Shown here one piece after another: positions 36,691-46,873 of a stretch of DNA of 64,000 nucleotides. Origin of the DNA: JAQBDA01 sp963709875 (GTDB taxonomy: Bacteria; Chloroflexota; Anaerolineae; Anaerolineales; UBA4823); the NCBI GenBank assembly GCA_963709875.1, contig CAVPYB010000014.1, positions 459,304 through 523,303 on the forward strand. The letters run 5' to 3'. The notes beneath the pieces were generated by a model. It did not search any database, was not told the origin of the DNA, and worked only from the letters and a program-made list of their open reading frames with translations. The number at the start of each line of letters is the position of its first letter. The first letter of the stretch is position 1. The position numbers and the translations under genes are program-made.

Positions 36691-38556
36691 ATGGAACACG
36701 AAGTAAATTTCGTCCCCTTACTTGTCGTAATACTATTGGCTGTCGTTGCACCCATTCTTACATCGAAGATCAAACGGGTGCGCATTCCCGGCGTTGTTGG
36801 TGAGATCATCGCGGGCATAATAGTTGGCCAGAGTGTCTTGGGCCTGGTTGGCCCAGATGAGATATTAGAAATCCTCTCGCTGTTGGGGTTTGCATTCCTG
36901 ATGTTCTTATCGGGGCTTGAGGTTGATTTCAATGCGTTATTCCCACGACCCAGTGTAGTTGTCGGCTCGTGGCGCGAACGCCTAGCCAATCCTCTTTATC
37001 TGGGGATGATTACCTTTGTGTTTACGCTGCTGCTGGCGCTGTTTTTTGCGTGGGGTTTGCGGGCGCTGGACGCAGCCGATGATCCCTGGCTGATGGCGCT
37101 CATTCTTTCCACCACATCGCTCGGGTTGGTGGTACCGGTGCTCAAGGAGCGCAATCTGGTAGGGCAGCCCTTTGGACAGGCGCTGCTGGTCTCGGCTGTG
37201 ATTGCAGATTTTGCAACCATGCTCCTGGTCAGCGTGTATGTGCTTCTGCGCACGCGCGGCCTGACAGCAGAGGTGCTGCTGTTTTTGCTGCTATTTGGTG
37301 CATTTGCCACTGCTTACCGGATCGCCCGCGCCGCCCGGCGCCGGCTCCCCATTGTGAACATTCTGGAAGGATTGGCGCAGGCTACCACGCAGATCAACGT
37401 GCGCATTGCTTTTGCTATCGGGTTGATCTTCATTGCCCTGGCACAAGCCCTGGGGGTGGAGATGATTTTGGGAGCGTTCCTGGGTGGCGCTCTGATCTCT
37501 CTGCTGTCTGATAAAAGCAAGTCCGACCTGCACCACCGCCTGGATGTGATCGGTTATTCGTTCTTCATACCCATCTTTTTTATCATGGTGGGTGCTAATT
37601 TCGATCTGAACGCCCTGTTGGATTCGCCCGAAATGCTGCTGCTGGTACCGGTGATGCTGATCCTGGCCTACACGATCAAGTTCCTGGCAGCACTGGTCTA
37701 TCGCCTGGGTTTTGATTGGCGCAGGACAACCGCAGCGGGCGCTCTGTTGTCGTCTCGCCTCAGTCTGATCATCGCCGTATCCGCCATCGGCTTGGGATTG
37801 GGCAGCATTGACGAGGCTACCAACGCTGCAATTATCCTTGTGGCAATCGTCACCTCTACCCTTTCGCCCATGCTTTTCAACCGTATACTGCCGGGGGTAC
37901 CGGCTGTTCGGCGCAAGTTCATCGTAGTTGGCGCAGGAAAGGTACCCCGCCTGCTGGCACGCCGCATCCAGGGTCACGAGCAGGCAGTCGAGGTGATCGA
38001 TCGGGACCCGCAGCGCAGAGAAGTGCTGGAGGGGATGGGGCTGCAGTTCATCCAGGGGGACGCCACCGACCGGGCGCTCTGGAACGAGCTTGAGCCCGAT
38101 ACCATTCAGGCGGTAGCGGTGATGCTGCCGGAAGACGATGACAGCTTGCAGGTGGCAGCTATGCTGCGTGACGGTGTGGGCATCGAGCGTGTCGTCGCCC
38201 GCGTGCATGATGCTACACGTTCCCAAGAGTTCAGCGAGCTTGGTGTTGGAGTGGTCAATCCCAGCCTGTCGCCTGTCGTGGAATTAGAATACCAACTCTT
38301 GTATCCCAGTGTTACCTCGTTGATCGCCGATCTGGAAGATGAGCATGAGGTCGTGGAAGTAAATCTGGGCTGTGTGGACTTCGCGGAGACTCCCCTGCGT
38401 GAGATGTCGCTGCCGGATGGGGTAATGGTCATCCTGGTACGCCGCAATGGCGACGTTATCTACCCGCGCGGCGATACCCGCCTGCAGATTGGCGACCAGC
38501 TGACCCTGATCGGACCGGTGGACGGCGTGCGCGACCTGGCGCGCGCCTGCGAGTGA
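36691..38556 (+). CDS. CPA2-type cation/proton antiporter with RCK (TrkA-N and TrkA-C) domains
   Basis: A 621-residue protein. The first about 390 residues form a 12-13-helix Na+/H+-exchanger-type membrane domain (VPGVVGEIIAG-type motif as IPGVVGEIIAGIIVGQSVLG, LMFLSGLEVDF, ALILSTTSLGLVVPVLKE). Then follows a Rossmann TrkA-N domain (KFIVVGAGKVPRLLARRI, VIDRDPQRREVLEGMG, IQGDATDRALW) and a TrkA-C domain (GVMVILVRRNGDVIYPRGDT). It resembles KefB/KefC potassium/proton antiporters gated by nucleotide or ligand. It converges on the ClC gene, which ends with a similar TrkA-C domain. Confidence 0.93.
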   Translation: MEHEVNFVPLLVVILLAVVAPILTSKIKRVRIPGVVGEIIAGIIVGQSVLGLVGPDEILEILSLLGFAFLMFLSGLEVDFNALFPRPSVVVGSWRERLANPLYLGMITFVFTLLLALFFAWGLRALDAADDPWLMALILSTTSLGLVVPVLKERNLVGQPFGQALLVSAVIADFATMLLVSVYVLLRTRGLTAEVLLFLLLFGAFATAYRIARAARRRLPIVNILEGLAQATTQINVRIAFAIGLIFIALAQALGVEMILGAFLGGALISLLSDKSKSDLHHRLDVIGYSFFIPIFFIMVGANFDLNALLDSPEMLLLVPVMLILAYTIKFLAALVYRLGFDWRRTTAAGALLSSRLSLIIAVSAIGLGLGSIDEATNAAIILVAIVTSTLSPMLFNRILPGVPAVRRKFIVVGAGKVPRLLARRIQGHEQAVEVIDRDPQRREVLEGMGLQFIQGDATDRALWNELEPDTIQAVAVMLPEDDDSLQVAAMLRDGVGIERVVARVHDATRSQEFSELGVGVVNPSLSPVVELEYQLLYPSVTSLIADLEDEHEVVEVNLGCVDFAETPLREMSLPDGVMVILVRRNGDVIYPRGDTRLQIGDQLTLIGPVDGVRDLARACE

Positions 38557-38614
38557 GCGCTGGTCAGTTACTCGGTTTTCTTTTCAGGCGTTTACTCTGG
38601 ATACTGTGAAATCG

Positions 38615-40718
38615 CTATTCTGAATTTGTCTCGACCTCATGCGGAGGGTTCAAAGAGGTTTTTACGTTGTCGATAAATTCGTGATCACACAAGGCTGTGA
38701 TATTGTCACCCGCCTGGATGATCGTCTCCCCCTTTGGGATCACCAGGGCGCGGCCACGGCGGATTGAGACCAACACAGCCGTCTTTGGGAAGTGCAGTTC
38801 GGATATCGTTTTTCCAATCACAAGCGAGTTCGGCGCTATTGAAATGTCGATGAATACGGCTTGCGTGTCATCGATTGCCTCGGTCACCCCCTCCCGCCGG
38901 CGCGCTTCTTCCCTACGCAGTGCACCGACCTCATAGGCGCGGACAATATCATTGCGCCGGATCAGGCCTACCAGGCGGGTGGGGTCATCGCGAGCGACTA
39001 CCGGCAGTCGAGAGATATCCCGGGGCGCCATTTTGCGCAGCGCCGCCCCGACGCTTTCATCAGGATAAACGGTTATGAGGTTGCGCGTAGCGATATCTCG
39101 GATGAGGACTTGGCTGATATCTTTGCCTTTTGCAGAGACGGTTCGCCGATAGTCTTCTAGCGAGACGATCCCGAACAGGCTGCCATTTTCATTGACGACC
39201 GGGAATCCAATCCGACCGGTGCGGATGAATTCTGACTCCAGGAATGAGATCGGAATATCCGCCAGTACCGGTTCCGGGTCGGGGACCATGATTTCTTCAA
39301 CTTTAACGGATTCCATTACATCAATATCCACGCCGCTTCTGAGCGTGATCCCACGGCGGGAGAGTTTGAGGGTGTAGATCAACTCTTTGTGCAGCCTTTC
39401 AGCCACCAGCAGGCTGACGATAACTCCGGCCATCAGCGGTACGATCAGACGGTAATCATCGGTCATCTCGAACACGATCAGTATCGCGGTGAAAGGTGCC
39501 CGCGCTGCACCAGCAAACACTGCTGCCATACCGACGCTAGCAAAAGCGCCCGGTCCGGCTGTGGCTCCCGGTGCCAGATACTCCACTAATCTTCCAAAGG
39601 CGCCACCCAAGGCTGCTCCGGTGAACAGGCTGGGAGCAAATACGCCGCCAGAGTTGCCGGAGCCCAGAGTGAAAGAAGTCGCCAGAGGCTTGAGGAAGAT
39701 CATGGCAAAGAGCAGCAGGAAACCAAGATTTCCTAGCAGAGAATCTTCGATCGTCTCAAATCCTGAGCTGAAGATATGCGGCAGATTTGCAAGGGAGGGG
39801 ATACCTAAGCTCAATTCTTCCAGGGGGAGGGACACCTGGACCATGATGAGTGGGTAAACGAAGGCCAGGAGACCCAGCAGCAGCCCGCCGACGGCCGGCT
39901 TGAGCGCGTCGGGGAATTTCCAACTGTCGAAACGATCTTCGAACCAGTACAGCATCTTTATAAAGAGTATTGCAACCAGCGCCGCGAGCACGCCCAACAG
40001 GGCGTAAAGGAGAATCTCCCAGGGTGTTTTCATGCCGTATCTGGGCATTTCGAACGCCGGGCGCTCGCCCAGGAACACCCGCGCAAGCGTAGAAGCAGTC
40101 ACTGAAGAAATGATCACATTGCCCAGGTAGCCGATATGCAGCTCGCCGAGGATGATCTCCATTGCGAAAATCACTCCGGCGATCGGGGCGTTAAAGGTGG
40201 CAGCAATACCTGCCGCTGCACCGCAGGCAACCAGGTTGCGGATGCGGGCTTCGGATAGATGCAGCCACTGACCGAGTGAGGAACCCAGCGCAGCCCCCAC
40301 CTGGACGATGGGACCTTCTCTACCAGCCGAGCCGCCGCTGCCGATGCATATCGCCGAAGCTGCGATTTTGGCGATCACTACCCTGGGACGGATTACCCCA
40401 CCGCGTAGTGCGATAGCCTGCATTACCTCGGGGACACCATGTCCCTTTGCTTCTCTAGCGAAAAAGGTGATGATCGGTCCAGCCAGCAAGCCGCCCAGCG
40501 CGGGGATCAGGATCAGCAATCCGCGCCCGAGGAAGCCTAAGCACCGAATATCCCCCAACAAAAAACAGTCTCTGCAGCGCTTCGATCAGACGGATGAAGA
40601 TTATCGCCCCGAGGCCCGTTCCCAGGCCAACCAGGATGGCTGTCCCAATCAGGACGCCAGTCATGGACGGCTGTATGCGGTCTAGCAGGTTGGGGATTGC
40701 TTCTTGTATAGTGCTCAT
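38615..40718 (-). CDS. ClC-family anion channel/exchanger with CBS pair and TrkA-C domain; one frameshift
   Basis: The ATG at 40718 opens the first helix; the frame changes near 40541 (GGYSVL joins GFLGRGLL). ClC motifs follow: GHGVPEVMQAI (Ser of GSGIP replaced by His), GSGGSAGREGPIVQVG with the gating Glu, FNAPIAGVIFAMEIIL and SGGVFAPSLF. The residue matching the internal proton Glu of E. coli ClC (FIIEEM) is Ile, which may favour channel-like behaviour. After about 430 residues come two CBS domains (IMVPDPEPVLADIP; ITVYPDESVGAAL) and a TrkA-C domain (FPKTAVLVSIRRGRALVIPK). Joined length is about 700 residues. Confidence 0.9.
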
Positions 40719-40777
40719 GCTACTCCAATCATGCTTTGGCAACTCGGTAACCAAAGCATTTTACCACCGCTTATTGA

Positions 40778-43120
40778 TCAGGGAGCAGCGCCTCGATGCT
40801 CAGCCCGTAAGTAGAACGTGCGGTATGCGGCGGTCTCACCCAGCGCAGCTTTCAGACGCTGTGTCGCTTCTGGCAGGTTGTCACCTGGTTTTCCTTCCCC
40901 CTGAGTAAGCCAGGCACTATCACCCTGCTGGTGCGTGATCTGAATATGCCCTTCAGCCTGGAGCCAGGAGAGGGCCGCACGGGTGGTCGCCAGCCGCTGG
41001 GATGTGGCGGCTGCCAGTGACTGGAGGCTTACTCGTCCCTGGCTGGAGGCAAGCGCATACTTGACCAGCCCCGCCATGCGCCTGACATACGCTTCGAACT
41101 CATCCATACCTGGATTTATGGCGAATAGGAGCACTTTCTTAGGGTTGACAGAGCGCAGGACAGCGTTCATCTCAGCCGGCCCGGGCGGGATAGTCCAGAT
41201 AACCAGGCTATCGCTTTCTACCAGCTCTAGACGGTTCGACCCGGCGACCTCTTCCACTCGCCACCCCTCAGCCCAGACCTGGACACCGGGCTTCGGCCAA
41301 GCCAGGGCGCAATGCTGCCGGACGGATCGCCCTCCGTACGGTAATCGATGATCTCCTCCGGAGGCTGCCAGCTGGAGATTTCCACCACCGGCTCTTCGAC
41401 CTGCTGCGCCTGCACCCATTCGACCTGGATCTCTGCCTGACCGCGGTAGCTGCTGCTGCGCACGGAGTATGCCAGGTCGAACAGCCCTTCGGGCACTGCT
41501 TCGCCGCCCCCGCCCCACCAGATCACCCGGCGGGTGCTGCCAGCCTCGTCTTCGACCGTCACCAGTAGATGGTCCCCTTCCCTGCCAACGGGTGCCGTGC
41601 TGGCTGCGCGCAGCCTGCGGCTGGCGAGCACCAGTGGAGGGTTGCCTGGACCGAAAGGCGCCAGCCGCTCCAGGTCGCTGACCAGCTCGAGGCTCAGCTC
41701 GGAAAGCTCCACATACCCGTCGATGAACAGCGGCGGGTGGGGGTGTGTCTCGCCGCGCAGGGCTGCGACTGTGCGGCTCAAAGCGTTCCGAAATTCGGGG
41801 ATGCGTTGAGCATCCATCGACAGACCGGCCGCCATAGGATGCCCACCGAAACCGATAAGCAGCTCCTGCTGCGCGCGGATGGCAGCCGTGACATCCACGC
41901 CTTCGATGGAGCGCGCCGAGCCGCGGGCGGGTTCACCTTCCGGGTTTGAGATCAGGACGACCGGTTTATGGCTGCGTTCCACCAGGCGGCTGGCGACGAT
42001 GCCCAGCACGCCTGCCGGCCACTCGGGGTGGGCGAGCACCAGAGCGGCAGATTCCGCGAGAGTAGGATCTCGCTCGAGCTGGGCTAGGGCTGCCTGATAT
42101 ACCTGGTCGGTGAGCAGCTTGCGGCGGGCATTCAGACCCTCCAGCTCCAGGCTGAGGATGCGGGCACGCCCCATATCGGACGTGGTCAAGAATTCGACCA
42201 CCGGGTTGGCATCCGACAGCCTGCCGATGGCGTTCAAGCGCGGTGCCAGCATGAAGCCGATGTGCTCCTCAGTCAAGTGGGAGGCATCCAGCTCGATCAG
42301 CTCCAGCATAGCACGCATCCCGGCGCGTTCTGGGCTGCGCAGGCGCTCCAGCCCGCGCTGCAGCAGGTAGCGGGTATCACCAGACAGGACTGCCAGGTCG
42401 GCGACGATGCCCAATGCAGCCAGGTCGAGCTGGGCTTCGATCTCAGCCGGACGTCCGGCGCTTGCATACATGGCCTCCATCAGCTTATATGCCACGCCAA
42501 CTCCGGGCAGCGACCCCAGAGGGTGCCCGGCAGGGAGCAGCCTGGGATTGACGATCGCGGCAGCCTCCGGCAGGCTCGGGGGAAGGTCGTGGTGGTCGGT
42601 GACGATCACTGTCACACCGTTTTGCTGCGCATAGGCGATAGCCTCATGTGCGCTGATGCCGGTGTCGCAAGTCAGCAGCACGGAAGGTCTCTGCCTCCGG
42701 CTGCACCCTCCAGGATCTGTTTGAGCACCGGCAGTCCGACGCCATGTGATTCTCTCGCCCGCACCGGAATATGGTAAATCACCTTGGCACCCAGTCCTCT
42801 GAGACCGGAGACCAGCAGCGTGGTGGCGGTCTGCCCGTCCACATCGAAGTCGCCCCACACGCAGATCGTTTCCCCGCGGCTGGATAGCACCCTCGAGCAG
42901 ATCGACTGCCTTTGCCAGAGCCGGGAAGCTGCTCCGGGTCGGTTGGTGAGTAATAAGCAGGGTCTAGAAAAGCCTTCGCCGTAGATATATCCTGCACACC
43001 GCGCTGCACCAGAGCTTGTGCTACCAGGCGATGACCACCGACTACAGCGGTCAGCTCGTCGGGTAATGGGATGCTTTCTCTTTCGAGCCAGAGGTTGGTT
43101 GTCTCAGTCACTTTTGACAT
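40778..43120 (-). CDS. recJ: Single-stranded-DNA exonuclease RecJ with C-terminal extension; three frameshifts
   Basis: Frames join near 42900, 42690 and 41290. The DHH phosphoesterase core has CVWGDFDVDGQTATTLL, LLTCDTGISAHEA and VIVTDHHDLPPSLPEA, and the DHHA1 part has GIVASRLVERSHKPVV and LIGFGGHPMAAGLS. After the OB domain (LERLAPFGPGNP, DEAGSTRRVIWWGGG) there is an extra part of about 180 residues ending in a winged-helix-like segment (LQSLAAATSQRLATTRAAL), as in the longer RecJ proteins of this kind of bacterium. RecJ degrades ssDNA 5' to 3' in recombination and mismatch repair. It follows the helicase-nuclease genes. The ATG is 43118-43120. Confidence 0.9.
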
Positions 43121-43142
43121 TATATTGCAAGTGCTATATATT
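43114..43142 (+). promoter_or_regulatory. Near-consensus promoter for the small exported protein
   Basis: TTGACA (43114-43119) and TATATT (43137-43142) lie 17 bp apart on the plus strand. The -35 overlaps the recJ start codon on the other strand. The gene served begins at 43231 behind a strong AGGAGG site. Confidence 0.65.
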
Positions 43143-43230
43143 AAATATAGAAGGAAATGGAACACTCGCCCCTACGCCTGAGCTTCCATTTTCGATTTTG
43201 TCGGCAAATATCATATCAGGAGGATTTCGC

Positions 43231-43809
43231 ATGTTTAAGGCCATTGCTACCATAGTGGTATTGTCGCTGGTTGTCTTGATCCTGGCTGCAGCCAATCCCT
43301 GGCCAGCGCGCCTAACGGTGATAAACCAGACCGGTGAAGATATCTATATCAGTATGGATTACCCGTACACCTGGCTGACCGTAAAGGCTGACGACGACCC
43401 TGGGGATGACGAAAAACCAAAAACGATCTTTACTATCGAACATGATGTCTATAATGCCCGGGTTTTCGCCTGTGGAATGACAGCAACAGGTAAGATTAAT
43501 ATGGAGCGCAATTTGCGTCTCAATTTCACCCCCTGCGAACTGTGGCCTCAAACTGATACACCGAAGTATCTGGGTGAACCTTCGCAGGAGAAGCCGAACT
43601 GGTTCAGGACTCCCGGTATGGCAGAGTGGCAGTTTCTATTACTCTGCCGAGAACTAGAATTCGATCTCTGCAATCTGTTCGAAGTCCAGGCTGAACCCAA
43701 CCTCATCGTCGGCTTCGTCCAGCAGATCGGGCAGCGATCCGGCAGAGACCCCGCGGTTGCACAGCGAGCGGTACGTGCAGTACGCACAGCGCTTTTCGTC
43801 CACTGTTAG
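43231..43809 (+). CDS. Small exported protein of unknown function, probably over-extended
   Basis: The ATG at 43231 is preceded by AGGAGG. An N-terminal hydrophobic helix (IATIVVLSLVVLILAAA) is a signal or anchor, followed by a beta-rich part (RLTVINQTGEDIYISMDYPY, KPKTIFTIEHDVYNARVFAC, KINMERNLRLNFTPC) with two Cys that could form a disulfide. The open frame ends at 43809, but its last 150 bp overlap the nuclease gene on the other strand and do not look like protein. A one-base shift near 43640 would end it at 43657 (YSAEN), leaving about 140 residues. I recognise no family. Confidence 0.65.
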   Translation: MFKAIATIVVLSLVVLILAAANPWPARLTVINQTGEDIYISMDYPYTWLTVKADDDPGDDEKPKTIFTIEHDVYNARVFACGMTATGKINMERNLRLNFTPCELWPQTDTPKYLGEPSQEKPNWFRTPGMAEWQFLLLCRELEFDLCNLFEVQAEPNLIVGFVQQIGQRSGRDPAVAQRAVRAVRTALFVHC

Positions 43810-44494
43810 GTGGAACTCGGATTCATCCAGCCGCAGGATGGTCTCGATAAGGCTGGTCAGGTAGGCCTTCATCCGCCTGGAAAGCAGCGGAGCTGTAAGG
43901 TATGCGGATGGTCTGGTCGGGGTGGTTGGCAAACCAGTATACCATTTCGATCTTCTCCGCCAGCACGGGCAGGTCATCGTTCAGATGCCGACCGGCGCGG
44001 GCGAGCATGTAGGGGTAAACTCGGGTCTGCAGCCTTTTTTCCAGCCACTTGTGCGAGGGCTTCGCCCGGCTGGTTTTCCAGTCGTAGATCAGCAGCCGGT
44101 CCTGTGCCACGGCCAGCAGGTCGTACTTCGCCACGAGGCGCAGCCCTGCCAGCGGGGCAGACAGGCTGGTCTCCGGGTACAGCTTCCAGCCGTTGCTGTT
44201 CTGCGATTCGATCAATTCGCCGGCCAGCGGCAGGAAGCTCTGCCACCACTCCAGCAGTTGGGGGTCGCTGATCCCGGCTGCCAATCGTTCAGGCGGGATG
44301 CCCAGGAATAGCTGCTGGGCAAGGCGATGGAAATCAGACCCTTGCTTCAGATAGCGTTCGTGCTCGTGGATGGGCTCGGATTCAACCGCCGGCCAGGATA
44401 GCTGCCAGACATGGCGCAGCAGGAAACGGCGCCGGCAGTCTGCGAAGTCCTGCAGCCGGTACTGGCTGAACTGGAAGCCACCGGGAAGCTTCAT
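43654..44494 (-). CDS. Stand-alone Fe-S PD-(D/E)XK nuclease, RecB/Cas4-like; one frameshift
   Basis: About 280 residues after joining frames near 43880. The first Cys is in LQDFADCRRRFLLRHVWQL. The nuclease core shows LRLVAKYDLLAV and LLIYDWKTSRAKP (Asp...Asp-x-Lys) and a following helix with RVYPYMLARAG. The last three Cys are in RCAYCTYRSLC. This Cys-core-CxxCx5C layout is that of the iron-sulfur nucleases AddB (C-terminus) and Cas4. It overlaps the UvrD-like gene by 4 bp (ATGA), so the nuclease and helicases probably form one complex. No cas genes are near, which argues against a CRISPR role. Confidence 0.88.
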
Positions 44495-46769
44495 GCGTCC
44501 ACCTGACTTTCCTCCCAGAAGGAGAGCAGCTTCGCAAAAGCCACTGCCGGGCGAGCCTGGCCCTTGCGCCCGGTATTCATGGTCAGCACCAGCTCTTTCC
44601 TGGCGCGGGTGATGCCAACATACAGCAGGCGTAAGCGCTCGCGGATGTAATCCAGGCGGGCATTCAAGCCGGCGTCGCCTTCACGGTACCAGTCGTATTC
44701 GCCCGGCTGCTGGACGGCCTGAATTTGGGCCAGCGCCTCAGCCTCCAGGTTGATCTGGTCGCGGATATACCATCTTTCGGCGATGAACTGGTCATCCGCA
44801 TAACCTGAAGGGAAGTCGTAGTTGTTCACCGACATCAAATAGACGCGGTCCCATTCCAATCCTTTTGCTTTGTGGATCGTGGCGACCACCACTTTTCCTG
44901 GGTAGCGGTCGGGGTCGAAGCCGGTATCGTCATCGCTGAATCCCAGGAAGCGGCGTTCGTTGCGAGCGATGATAGCCAGCTCCTCGGTCAGCTCGGGCAG
45001 CCGCCAGGAGGCGTGCGCTTCGCTGGCTCGCCGCAGCAGAACTGCCAGCTTGTGAGAGAGCGCCAGCTCAGCCGGCTGGTCGAAGATATCCTGGGACAGC
45101 GTAAGCACCAGCTGGTCGACAGGCAGCGGCGCAGCAGCCTGCCAGCGGCGAACCACACGCCGGAAATCGACCAGATGCGAATGTGGACTTCCGGGTCGCT
45201 GTCCGACAAGCCCGCTCTCCAGCCAGCCAGTCGCGCTCAGGACCAGGCCACAGGTAGTCCTCCACCTGACCGCATTTCCGGATCAGCTCGCTGGTACGCT
45301 CCAAGCTGTTTCTTTTCGATCTCATCGTCATCCCCCTGGCGTGCCCAAACCCGGAAGGCAGTTGCCAGCCGGGTGGGCGAGCCCGGGTCACCCAGGCAGC
45401 GCAGCAGGTTGCCCAACGCACCGCTGGTTGCACGCGTGGCGCTGGTGCTGCGCAGCAAGCTGTCGACCGTCTCGATCTTGCGCCGGCTCAGCTCTTCTGC
45501 AAGCTCGACGCAGCGCTGGTTGCGCGGTGCCAGCACCGCCACCGTCTGGTCGCGGTGGTCGGGCAGCCAGCGTTCGAGCGAATCAGCGATCGCCAGGATC
45601 TCCTCCTGGGGTGTGAACTGGCGGTTGATCAGATAAATGCCCTGCGGGTCGTCTGGGGGGTTGGTCTGCGGGTCGCCGGGTGGGGTGGGCTCTATATGGG
45701 GGGGAGCGACCAGGGCTGTGCGCGCTTCTTCGACCGGGTGCCCAGCCTGCGTCCAGTCCACCAGGTGGTTGGCCAGGTTGATGATGCTCTGGGTGGAACG
45801 ACCGGAATTGGGCAGCGTGCGGCTGACCACATCCGGACGGGCGATAAAACGGCGAAGATATTTCGGGTCTGCGGTAGTGAAAGTCTCGTAGATGGCCTGG
45901 TTGGGGTCGCCGACCCGCACCCAGTTCGATGCAGCCATTGCCAGGGTTGATCGTGATAGAAGCTCCAGTATCAGTTCCTGGAGGCGGCTGCTGTCCTGGG
46001 CTTCATCTTCCAGGATGTATGGCCAGCGGTAGCGCAGGCGCTCCAGCAGGGTCTGATCCCAGCGCAGGGCATCCAGCGCCAGGCGGATCAGGTCATCGAA
46101 ATCTACCGCGCCGCGATAGACCAGCGCGCGTTGGTAATCGGCGTATATCTCTGCGCCCATCTCTGCCAGCGGCAGCGGTACAGGGATCTTATCCATTCGC
46201 TGGCGCATCTGCTGCGGGTCGAGCTGTTGGTCCTTGGCGTAGCGTATGAGAGCCAGGGCAGTATCGTTGACCAGGTTGGGAAGATGGTCGCGCACCACCC
46301 AGCTGCGCTTGTTCTCATCCAGAGCCGGATCGAGGTAGCCGTCCAGGTGGTAGGGGTGGCTGCGCAGCCAGGTCTGGGCGGCTTCTTCGAGGATCGAGCT
46401 TGCCTCACGCTCGTCGATGATCTGGAAGTTCTCCGCCAGACCGACCAGGTCCGGACGCTCGCGGACGATGTCGTGCGCCAGACCGTGCAAGGTGCGCACC
46501 CGGTAGCCCATATGGGGGAGCAGTCCCAACTCGTGTACGAAATTGCCCACCCGCTGGTAGAAGTTGTCCACCGCCGAGTTGACCAGCGTGACCACCAGCA
46601 CTTCCTGGTCGTCTGCCAGCTCACCTGAAGCGATGATCTGGGCTGCCAGCCGGGAGAGGGTCCAGGTTTTGCCGCTTCCGGGCACGGCCGAGACGCCCAT
46701 CAAGCCGCCGGTATAGCTCAGGATCTCCTGCTGGGCAGGACGGGGGGTGAATTCGGGGTCAGGGGTCAT
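44491..46769 (-). CDS. UvrD/PcrA-like superfamily 1 helicase; frameshifts near 45160-45240
   Basis: About 755 residues. Motif I is GVSAVPGSGKTWTLSRLA, motif II is YILEDEAQDSSRLQ (DEAQ), followed by WVRVGDPNQAIYETFT (motif III). The second half has motif V VVVATIHKAKGLEWDRVYL and motif VI LLYVGITRARKELVL. Two base slips around 45160-45240 break the frame. No nuclease domain is fused, unlike AddA; instead the next gene is a free nuclease of that type. It should be a 3'-5' DNA translocase partner of the AddB-like protein upstream. The ATG is at 46769. Confidence 0.9.
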
Positions 46770-46777
46770 CGATCAGT

Positions 46778-46795
46778 GTCAGGTGCCATGTGTCA
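46778..46795. repeat. Short dispersed repeat word, copy 2
   Basis: GTCAGGTGCCATGTGTCA; one mismatch to the copy at 30636-30653. It lies in the 104-bp gap between the two helicase genes, beside another word-like repeat (CATCGTGAT at 46862-46870 and 46875-46883). Confidence 0.5.
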
Positions 46796-46873
46796 GGAGC
46801 GGCGATCCCAAAGATCGGGATCGTGTGCAGCATGCGATATGAGGGTGGGCAAAAGGTGATCATCGTGATAGCT

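Noticed and set aside
43596..43605. GAAC-TG-GTTC as a second SOS box
   Set aside because: The spacer is 2 bp, not 4, and it lies inside a coding region.
43654..44494. Cas4 of a CRISPR system
   Set aside because: No cas genes and no repeat-spacer array are visible in the window; the gene is coupled to helicases instead.
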